Source: DATHVI01 sp035461385 (GTDB lineage Bacteria; Actinomycetota; Thermoleophilia; Solirubrobacterales; 70-9). Taken from it: DNA of 24,203 nt. Below the pieces are notes generated by a model. It did not search any database. It was not told the DNA's origin and saw only the letters and a program-made list of their open reading frames with translations. Where the stretch lies: contig DATHVI010000017.1 of the NCBI GenBank assembly GCA_035461385.1, positions 1 to 24,203 on the forward strand. The letters run 5' to 3'. Position numbers and translations under genes: made by a program. Below are positions 15,417 through 21,216 of this stretch, in pieces. Position 1 is the stretch's first letter. Every line of letters begins with the position of its first letter.

Positions 15417-15806
15417 ATGCGGATCGCCCCGGACCTGCTCGAGGACCTGATCGCGCACGCCCGCGAAGAGGCGCCGAACGAGTGCTGTGGCCTGCTCGGC
15501 GCCAATGACGGTCGCGCGACGACCGTCTACCGGGCCGAGAACGAGTTCGCGAGCCCGACCCGGTTCCGGATCCACAACGAGTACGCGCTCCTGCGCCGGA
15601 TCGAGGACGCCGGCGAGGAGCTCGGCGCGATCTACCACTCGCACACGGCGAGCGAGGCGTACCCGTCGCAGACCGACGTCAACCTCGCCGAGCTCTGGCC
15701 GGACCCGCTCTGGGTGATCTGCTCGCTCGCCGGCTCCGAGCCCGAGGTGCGGGCGTTCTCGATCCGCGACGGCGCCGTCGAGGAGGTCGAGCTAGTTGTC
15801 GGATGA
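15417..15806 (+). CDS. mec: JAMM/MPN+ peptidase Mec, releases cysteine from CysO-Cys
   Basis: Zinc-dependent peptidase of the JAMM family. In M. tuberculosis, Mec cleaves the amide of CysO-cysteine to free cysteine and recycle the carrier. 129 residues, normal. The full JAMM site is present: Glu22 in NECCGLLG, then H74-S-H76 with S84 and D87 in YHSHTASEAYPSQTD. ATG 15417 lies 19 bases after the cysM stop, so the two are surely co-transcribed. The last codons overlap the start of the zinc-ribbon gene by 11 bases. Assigning Mec rather than another JAMM peptidase rests on the cysM neighbour and the cysO gene elsewhere in the window. Confidence 0.93.
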   Translation: MRIAPDLLEDLIAHAREEAPNECCGLLGANDGRATTVYRAENEFASPTRFRIHNEYALLRRIEDAGEELGAIYHSHTASEAYPSQTDVNLAELWPDPLWVICSLAGSEPEVRAFSIRDGAVEEVELVVG

Positions 15807-16326
15807 CCCCGGCGGCTTGCCGCCGGGGGCGCTCGCGTGCCCGCGCTGCGGCACCCGGCATCCGCCTTCCGAGCGCTTCTGCCCGGCCTGCGGGATGCCC
15901 CTCGTCCAGCTCGCCGGCGACGGCGAGGAGGCGCTGACCGAGGCGCGCCGCCGGGCGCGCAAGGTCAACCCGGCATACGTCGGCGGCCAGCTGGTCAAGG
16001 TCGGCTGGGCGCGCAACCAGGCCGAGGCGGAGCTGATCCAGGGGCTGCTGCTCGAAGAGGGAATCCCGAGCGTCCAGCGACGGATGCAGGGTTTCGACGT
16101 GCCCGAGTTCCTCGCCGGCGGGCCGCGCGACGTGCTCGTGCCCGAGGCCGCCCGGGATCGCGCCCGCGCCCTCCTCGACGACGCCGACGCACCCTCGCCC
16201 TCGGAGGAGTCGCCACTCCCGCTCGGGGGGATCGGCGGCTCGCCGATGCGGCTCGCCGCCTGGGTCCTCGCGGCGACCGCGACCGCGACCGCGGTCGTCT
16301 ACGTGCTCTACGAGCTGGCGCGCTGA
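15796..16326 (+). CDS. Zinc-ribbon, DUF2007-like membrane-anchored protein
   Basis: Unknown function. 176 residues in three parts. An N-terminal zinc ribbon has CPRCG and CPACG (about residues 15-34). A middle domain, VGWARNQAEAELIQGLLLEE to RDVLVPEAARDRARALL, resembles DUF2007 (putative signal-transducing protein). A C-terminal membrane helix runs through RLAAWVLAATATATAVVYVL. The TTG at 15796 is chosen because AGGAGG lies at 15781-15786, 9 bases upstream; no ATG in frame precedes the ribbon. The overlap with mec implies coupled translation and a place in the cysM-mec operon, but any link to cysteine synthesis is guesswork. Such proteins may sense or recruit partners at the membrane. Confidence 0.85.
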   Translation: MSDDPGGLPPGALACPRCGTRHPPSERFCPACGMPLVQLAGDGEEALTEARRRARKVNPAYVGGQLVKVGWARNQAEAELIQGLLLEEGIPSVQRRMQGFDVPEFLAGGPRDVLVPEAARDRARALLDDADAPSPSEESPLPLGGIGGSPMRLAAWVLAATATATAVVYVLYELAR

Positions 16327-16359
16327 CCGCGGGCCGGGACGGCGACCGCGCGGCGGCGC

Positions 16360-16752
16360 TCAGGGGGCCGGCGCGGGCGCGTAGCGGTGGTGGATCGCGA
16401 GCGCGTTTCCATCGGGGTCCTCGAAGAACGCCTGGTGGCAGACGCCGGAGTCGAGGATCTCGCCCCTGAACTCGACCCCGCGCGACTCGAGCTCGGTGCG
16501 AGCTGCCTCGACGTCGTCGACCTGGAGCGCGATCTGGTGGTTGTTCGACTTGAACTCGAGCCCGAAGGCGTCGGACTGCATCACCGCGATCGTCAGGTTG
16601 CCGGTCTCGAACTCGACCGCGGGCATCTTCCCCCAACGTTTGAGCTCGGGCAGGCCGAGGACTTCGCCGTAGAACTCGACCGCCGCGTCGATGTCCCTGG
16701 TCGCGACGGTGACGAAGTCGGTGCCGGTGACGAGCGAGGTGGACGTGGTCAC
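16360..16752 (-). CDS. VOC-superfamily protein (glyoxalase/dioxygenase-like)
   Basis: 130-residue single VOC protein. Paired beta-alpha-beta-beta-beta units: TDFVTVATRDIDAAVEFYGE, then PAVEFETGNLTIAVMQ, then NHQIALQVDDVEAARTELES and FFEDPDGNALAIHHRY. Glu in PAVEF, His in NHQIAL and Glu in FFEDPDGN are candidate metal ligands, so metal binding is plausible, but the reaction cannot be told (lactoylglutathione lyase, resistance protein and dioxygenase are all possible). GTG start at 16752 with GGAGGG about 7 bases upstream. Convergent with the zinc-ribbon gene across 33 bases. It ends in a Pro/Ala repeat (APAPAP). Confidence 0.88.
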   Translation of the reverse strand: MTTSTSLVTGTDFVTVATRDIDAAVEFYGEVLGLPELKRWGKMPAVEFETGNLTIAVMQSDAFGLEFKSNNHQIALQVDDVEAARTELESRGVEFRGEILDSGVCHQAFFEDPDGNALAIHHRYAPAPAP

Positions 16753-16796
16753 TGTGGTCCCTCCTGGGTCGCTTTCGCCGGCAGGCTAGTGGTGGC

Positions 16797-16912
16797 GCGA
16801 ATCGAGCCGCGTCCGGGTCCGCGATGCCCTCAGGGCGCGGCGGGGCGAAAGCGAACCCGGCCGCGTCCGGGCGTCCGGGCTGCGGCAACCTTCAGGGCGC
16901 GTCGGGGGCGAA
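16797..16912. repeat. Imperfect tandem duplication at the 3' end of the next gene
   Basis: Two adjacent blocks (16797-16850 and 16851-16912) share GCGAA, CCGCGTCCGGG, TCCG, CAGGGCGCG and CGGGG-CGAA in the same order with small indels. The right block holds the last codons and stop of the gene at 16892-17692; the left block repeats them, including a TGA (16830-16832). It also fills most of the 139-base gap before the VOC gene, which otherwise shows no clear promoter. Confidence 0.45.
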
Positions 16913-17692
16913 CGGGTCCTCGTCGAGGAGGCCGCCGACGCTGCCTGCGCGGGGCACGTCCTCGCGCAGGTAGCGGCGCCACTCCGCCTCGATCGCGTCG
17001 AACGGGGAGTCGAATGCGAGCTCGAGGCTCGCCCGGGCGCCGTCCTTGCGCAGGCGCGAGATCAGCACCGCGCAGGCATCGGGGCCGCGCTCGCGCTCGA
17101 GCAGGTCGAAGATCGTCCCGCCGAGCACGATCGCGTCGCGGGGGGAGGGCGGAAACGCCGGCGTGCGCCCCTGGCGCATGCGGACGTTCACCGCGGCGCG
17201 GAACCGCGGGGCGTGGCCGGCGAAGTACTGCGAGCCGCCTTCGATCAGCCACGCCCAGCGCAGGTAGCGCGCGAACCGGCGCGGGCCCCACGGCGGCGGC
17301 AGGCGGCGGTTGTTGGCGGCGATCACGATCTGGGCATAGAGGCGCTCGGCGGTGCCGTGGAGCGCCGCCAGCGAGTCCTCGCCGGCGGCGCGGCGGTCGA
17401 GGTAGGCGTCGTTGAGCACGTGCAGCTCGGACGCCATCGCCCACCCGGCGAGGTAGCGCCGGCCGGCCGGTGCGGCGGCGAGCCGCGCCGCGGGGAGGTA
17501 CGGATGAGCCGCGGCGAGCCACCCCGGGCTCGGGTGGATGACGACGGTGATCCCGCCGGGCGCCTCGTCGAAGCGCTCCTCGAGCCTGAGCCGGATGTCC
17601 TCGAGCGCGTCGAGCGTCCGCTGCGCCGCCGCCTCGTCGTCGCTCTCGTGGCGCGCGGTGAAGCTCAGCGACTCGGTCTCGACCCAGGCCAT
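16892..17692 (-). CDS. Hypothetical protein, peptidase-like fold without HExxH
   Basis: 266 residues, no signal peptide, cytosolic. The order of motifs suggests a degenerate gluzincin-type metallopeptidase: GGITVVIHPSPGWL (strand), GWAMASELHVLNDAYLD, LHGTAERLYAQIVIAANN where HExxH would be expected, and WAWLIEGGSQYFAGH, which matches the W-x-x-EG-x-x-x-Y-F-x-G element after the zinc helix. The Glu of the active motif is not in place (LHGTAERL), so catalysis by the usual mechanism is unlikely. ATG 17692 has AGGAG 6 bases upstream, directly behind a GC hairpin. Last about 20 residues are acidic and Pro-rich (LLDEDPFAPDAP). Assignment of the fold is by eye and tentative; the gene itself is well supported by the ribosome-binding site and composition. 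Confidence 0.75.
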   Translation of the reverse strand: MAWVETESLSFTARHESDDEAAAQRTLDALEDIRLRLEERFDEAPGGITVVIHPSPGWLAAAHPYLPAARLAAAPAGRRYLAGWAMASELHVLNDAYLDRRAAGEDSLAALHGTAERLYAQIVIAANNRRLPPPWGPRRFARYLRWAWLIEGGSQYFAGHAPRFRAAVNVRMRQGRTPAFPPSPRDAIVLGGTIFDLLERERGPDACAVLISRLRKDGARASLELAFDSPFDAIEAEWRRYLREDVPRAGSVGGLLDEDPFAPDAP

Positions 17693-17701
17693 GAATCTCC
17701 T

Positions 17702-17752
17702 GCGGCGACTCCGCCGCCTTACGTGCATCTGCCGAGACACTCTGTGTCTCGG
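17702..17752. other. Two hairpins upstream of the peptidase-like gene
   Basis: GCGGCG (17702-17707) and CGCCGC (17712-17717) form the hairpin nearest the gene, 1-2 bases from its ribosome-binding site. CCGAGACAC (17732-17740) and GTGTCTCGG (17744-17752) form a perfect 9-base stem with a 3-base loop. The layout (variable hairpin, linker, GCGGCG hairpin, start codon) repeats that found before sufS at 719-777. Confidence 0.55.
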
Positions 17753-17814
17753 CCCAACATGACTGAGCGTAGTCGCTGCGAGCGGGTCCACATCCCTCCA
17801 CCCCGGCCTCGAAG

Positions 17815-17849
17815 GCAACGTTCCCATCGGTAGCCGGGGAGAACGTTGC
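17815..17849. other. Inverted repeat just downstream of the DUF1152 gene
   Basis: GCAACGTTC (17815-17823) and GAACGTTGC (17841-17849) are perfect 9-base arms, with loop 17824-17840 rich in G and C. On the minus strand it lies 31 bases after the DUF1152 stop. It could be a terminator stem without a U-tract, or an operator for the downstream gene. Confidence 0.5.
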
Positions 17850-17880
17850 GCCCGTCGCTCCGGCGCCGGAGCCGAGCGCG

Positions 17881-18768
17881 CTACTCGGCGGCGCGGGAGC
17901 GCTCGTAGTCGAGCTCGGTGCGGATGCCGAGGTCGGCGTGGGCGGCGCGGGCGCCCTCGATCGAGTCCGATTCGAGGACAGCGCGGGCGAGCGGCAGCTC
18001 GGCCGCCGCGCGCTCGAGGTCGAAGCAGAACGCAAGCGCTCCGGCGGGGCCGAGCTCGACCGTCCGCAGGCCGCCGCGGATCGGGGCCTCGCCGATCTCG
18101 CCGCGGGCGCAGCGGACCATCTGCATGCTCGCCTCGGTGGTCGAGACCGCGGCGGCGGCGGCGACCTCGTCGGCGACCCGGGGCGTCACGCCCCAGGTGG
18201 CGATCCAGGCGCCGGCACGGGCGAGCGCCGCGACCCGCTCGAGCACCTGCCGCGGATCGAGCTCGCCGTCGCAGCCCGCGCCGAGCACGACCAGCGCGCA
18301 CCGGGGGCTCCCGGCGAGGCGCAACCCGCCGGCGATCATCACCGCGTCGCAAAGCGGGCTCGCCAGCCCCGGCTCGCCGCCGGCGGCGATCGCGTCGCCG
18401 CCGATGTCGACCAGCAGGCAGAGGTCGGAGCCGGTCGCCGACGCGAGCTCCGCGATGCCCTCGGCGGCGCCGAGCGCTCCGGCGCTTACGTCGACGAGCC
18501 CGACTTCGGCGCCGAGGTGCCCTGCGATCCGGGCCTCGGCGAACGGGACCCCGCCGGCGGTTTGCGTCTCGGCGTCGGCGAGGACCGCGTGATCCCCGAC
18601 CGGGCGCCCGCCGGATACCTCGGACATCGGTCGCGGTCCGGGCTTCGGGTCGATCGCGAACCGCTCCCAGGCGACACCGCCGAGCGCCGTCTCGGTGCCG
18701 AGCTCCTCGCAGCGGCGGGCGAGCGCGAGGGCGCCGACGACGTCGCCGCCGCCGCCGATCCCGAGCAC
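17881..18768 (-). CDS. DUF1152 family protein
   Basis: Unknown function. The protein begins LVLGIGGGGDVVGALALARR, a glycine-rich Rossmann-like loop typical of DUF1152. It has GGVAWERFAIDPKPGPRPM, then DLCLLVDIGGDAIAAGGEPG and SPLCDAVMIAGG, also family features; a nucleotide or sugar-acid ligand is possible. The GTG at 18768 is the first ordinary start in frame, but it cuts off the helix that should precede the first strand. The upstream codons read FEESVRAARRAL, which fits the family, and no ATG, GTG or TTG lies there. A CTG at 18840, overlapping the end of the DUF1802 gene, would supply a full N-terminus (LPERPPAIAPPGFEESVRAA). True start unresolved. Probably co-transcribed with the DUF1802 gene. 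Confidence 0.85.
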   Translation of the reverse strand: MLGIGGGGDVVGALALARRCEELGTETALGGVAWERFAIDPKPGPRPMSEVSGGRPVGDHAVLADAETQTAGGVPFAEARIAGHLGAEVGLVDVSAGALGAAEGIAELASATGSDLCLLVDIGGDAIAAGGEPGLASPLCDAVMIAGGLRLAGSPRCALVVLGAGCDGELDPRQVLERVAALARAGAWIATWGVTPRVADEVAAAAAVSTTEASMQMVRCARGEIGEAPIRGGLRTVELGPAGALAFCFDLERAAAELPLARAVLESDSIEGARAAHADLGIRTELDYERSRAAE

Positions 18769-18832
18769 GAGCGCGCGCCGCGCAGCGCGGACGCTCTCTT
18801 CGAACCCCGGAGGCGCTATCGCCGGCGGCCGC

Positions 18833-19459
18833 TCAGGCAGCGACCGGCTCGGCCTCGCAGAGCGAGCGGATCGCGCCGGAGGCGCGCTCGAACTCCTCGT
18901 CGGCCATCACCGGCGTGCCCTCGAACGGGAGGTCGCGGTCGATCTCCACCCACGAGCGGCAGCCGTGGTACTCGTCCTTGACCCGCACGGTCACCGGCCG
19001 CGGGATCCGATGGACCCGCAGCAGGAGGACGTGGAGCGGGTGCCGGGGCTTCCACCGCAGCCGCTTGTGCGCGTAGTCCTGGGTCCAGACGTGGAACGGC
19101 GACAGGGTGTCGACGATCCGCGGGTCGTCGGTCTCGAAGTGGTCGGCGACCTCGGCCCAGGCGCGAATCCGCACCCGGTCGGGCTGCGGGATACCGCCGT
19201 CCTGGAGCAGCGCCCGCGGCGGCGGCTCCTCGTCGGGCCAGACACCCTCCTCGAGCGCCCGGCGCAGCTCGGGATGATGCGACTCGCGGACGAGGTCGTT
19301 TCGCTGGTGGTCGAAGGTCGGATAGAGGAAGAACTGCTCGTGCTCGAGCTCGAAGTGCTTGTTCTCCTCGCGGATGCCGCCCTTGCGCAGGGTGATCAGC
19401 TGCTCTCCCTCGGCGAGAGCGCGCACCGTGACGGCCCAGTCTTTGAAGGCAATAGGCAT
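18833..19459 (-). CDS. DUF1802 family protein
   Basis: 208 residues. The start MPIAFKDWAVTVRALAEGEQ followed by ITLRKGGIREE and FFLYPTFDHQR is the characteristic DUF1802 pattern. Function unknown; no signal peptide or membrane segment is visible. Conserved charged residues (Lys/Arg of LRKGGIREE, His/Gln of FDHQR) look like a nucleic-acid or phosphate site, but that is speculation. The start ATG 19459 has no clear Shine-Dalgarno. A good promoter lies about 95 bases upstream. The stop overlaps, or is close to, the start of the DUF1152 gene. Confidence 0.88.
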   Translation of the reverse strand: MPIAFKDWAVTVRALAEGEQLITLRKGGIREENKHFELEHEQFFLYPTFDHQRNDLVRESHHPELRRALEEGVWPDEEPPPRALLQDGGIPQPDRVRIRAWAEVADHFETDDPRIVDTLSPFHVWTQDYAHKRLRWKPRHPLHVLLLRVHRIPRPVTVRVKDEYHGCRSWVEIDRDLPFEGTPVMADEEFERASGAIRSLCEAEPVAA

Positions 19460-19552
19460 TGGTCGATCGAGTTACGGGGTTGAAGGGGGGGACAAGGCGC
19501 CGAGCCGATCTGGCGACCCGCACGGGGCGCTCGGACCCGGCTGCGGCCGCCG

Positions 19553-19581
19553 ATTCTAAAGAACAGCTCTCGAAAAGCCAA
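19553..19581 (-). promoter_or_regulatory. Promoter of the DUF1802-DUF1152 genes
   Basis: On the minus strand, TTGGCT (19576-19581) and TAGAAT (19553-19558) are separated by exactly 17 bases, the best sigma-70-type promoter seen in the window. It lies in a locally A/T-rich stretch (19551-19600). Start of transcription is expected near 19546, giving a leader of about 85 bases. It implies the DUF1802 gene is not simply read through from hyuB. Confidence 0.55.
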
Positions 19582-19594
19582 GTTAGTGAAAAGT

Positions 19595-19660
19595 GTTACA
19601 AGGCTCCGAACCCTCCGCCTCCAGGGGGTTACGAGGCTCCGTACCCCCCGCCCCCAGGGG
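19595..19660. repeat. 33-base tandem repeat covering the end of hyuB
   Basis: Two adjacent 33-base units (19595-19627 and 19628-19660) match at 29 of 33 bases. The right unit encodes the last ten residues and stop of HyuB (TPGGGGYGAS then TAA). The left unit repeats the same in-frame text with changes (PPGGGGFGAL then TAA). The second copy lies behind the real stop codon. Confidence 0.85.
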
Positions 19661-21140
19661 TTTCGAGCCGCAGCCGGTCGCCCGCCCGAAGCTCGCCCGC
19701 GGCCTTCGGCGTCAGCTCGTCCCCGTTCAGCAGGTTTCGCCCGGCGGCGCCGTCGCCGCCGCCGTCGCGGCCGCGCGGCGCGTGGCGGCGGCGCTCGGTG
19801 ATCAGGGTGAACCGCATCGGCTCGAGCGCCTCGATCTCGCGGATGATCCCGTCGCCGCCGGGCTGGAGCCCGCCACCGCCGCTGCCGCGGCGGACGGCGA
19901 GCTCTCGCACCCGCAGCGGGTACTCGGTCTCGAGCGCCTCGACCGGCGTGTTGAGGGTGTTCGACATCGCGACGTGGACCGCGCTCGGCCCGGGCGCGTC
20001 GGGGCAGCCGCCCTGCCCGCCGCCGACCGTCTCGTAGTAGGTGAACCGCTCGCCGGCGAGGGTGAGGTTGTTCATCGTTCCCTGGCCCTGGGCGGGGGCC
20101 GCGGTCGCGCCGGCGAGCGCGCAGACGACGAGGTCGGCGACCCGGCTCGAGGTCTCGACGTTGCCGGCGGCGACCGCGGCCGGCGGACGGGCGTTGAGCA
20201 GCGAGCCCTCGGGCGCGGTCACCTCGACCGGGCGGTGGCCGCCGGCCGACGGCGGGGCGTCGGGGTCGGTGAGCACGCGGACGGCGAAGAACGCGGCCGA
20301 CTTCGTCACCGGCAGCGGGCAGTTGAGGTTGCCGTCGACCTGGCCGGCGGTGCCGGAGAAGTCGAGCCGCAACCCGTCGCCCTCGATCGTCGCGCGAACG
20401 TGCAGCGGGATGTCGACCGTTCCGTCGGGGCCGCCCTCGAGCACGTCCGAGGCCTCGTAGGCGCCATCCGGGAGCTGGGCGAGCCTCGCCCGGGTGCGCC
20501 GCTCGGCGTAGGCGAGGATCTCCGCCATCCCGCTGCGGAGCAGGTCGAGCCCATGGCGCTCGGCGAGCTCGGCGAGGCGCCGGGCGCCGGTCAGGTTCGC
20601 GGCCCGCTGCGCGCGGAGGTCGGCGAGCCGCTCCGCCGGCGCCCGCATTCGCTCGGCGAGCGAGACAAGCGCCGCGTCGTCGACCCGGGTCGGCGGGATC
20701 ACGACGCCCTCCTCGTCGAGCCGCGCCGAGTCGACCGGCATCCCCGCCGGCGTCGGGCCGCCGACGTCCGCGTGGTGGGCGCGGCTGGCGGCGAACCCGG
20801 CGAGCGCCGAGCCGATGAAGACCGGCGAGATCAGGGTGATGTCGGGCAGGTGGGTCCCGCCCCGGAACGGGTCGTTGAGGACCCAGAGATCGCCGGGCCG
20901 GTGGTCGGCGTCGAGCACCGCCGCGACCGCGTCGGGCATCGAGCCGAGGTGGACCGGGATGTGCTCGGCCTGCATCACGAGCTCGCCGCGGGCGTCGAAC
21001 AGCGCCGTCGAGCAGTCGTGCCGCTCCTTGATGTTCGCCGAGTGGGCGGCGCGGATCAGCACCGCTCCCATCTCGTCGCAGGCCGCCCGGAGCGCCCCGA
21101 CGAGCACCTGAAGCGTCACCGGGTCGACCCGCGCGCTCAC
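19629..21140 (-). CDS. hyuB: Hydantoinase B / 5-oxoprolinase-family subunit B
   Basis: Subunit B of an ATP-dependent amidohydrolase related to N-methylhydantoinase and 5-oxoprolinase; works with HyuA encoded just upstream. 503 residues, slightly short. Family markers: SARVDPVTLQVLVGALRAAC at the start, AHSANIKERHDCSTALFD, HIPVHLGSMPDAV, LNDPFRGGTHLPDITLI with the putative metal ligands, FAASRAHHADVGG, and the C-terminal ETPGGGGYG. GTG start at 21140 with AGGGGGG upstream; the 76-base gap after hyuA carries no promoter. The substrate cannot be assigned. The 3' end is duplicated. Confidence 0.95.
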   Translation of the reverse strand: MSARVDPVTLQVLVGALRAACDEMGAVLIRAAHSANIKERHDCSTALFDARGELVMQAEHIPVHLGSMPDAVAAVLDADHRPGDLWVLNDPFRGGTHLPDITLISPVFIGSALAGFAASRAHHADVGGPTPAGMPVDSARLDEEGVVIPPTRVDDAALVSLAERMRAPAERLADLRAQRAANLTGARRLAELAERHGLDLLRSGMAEILAYAERRTRARLAQLPDGAYEASDVLEGGPDGTVDIPLHVRATIEGDGLRLDFSGTAGQVDGNLNCPLPVTKSAAFFAVRVLTDPDAPPSAGGHRPVEVTAPEGSLLNARPPAAVAAGNVETSSRVADLVVCALAGATAAPAQGQGTMNNLTLAGERFTYYETVGGGQGGCPDAPGPSAVHVAMSNTLNTPVEALETEYPLRVRELAVRRGSGGGGLQPGGDGIIREIEALEPMRFTLITERRRHAPRGRDGGGDGAAGRNLLNGDELTPKAAGELRAGDRLRLETPGGGGYGAS

Positions 21141-21216
21141 TGAACCCCCCTCGGTGACTCCGTGATTCGGGGGACTATCTCCCCCGAGCCACGCATTCGA
21201 TCACGGTCAGCGCCGG

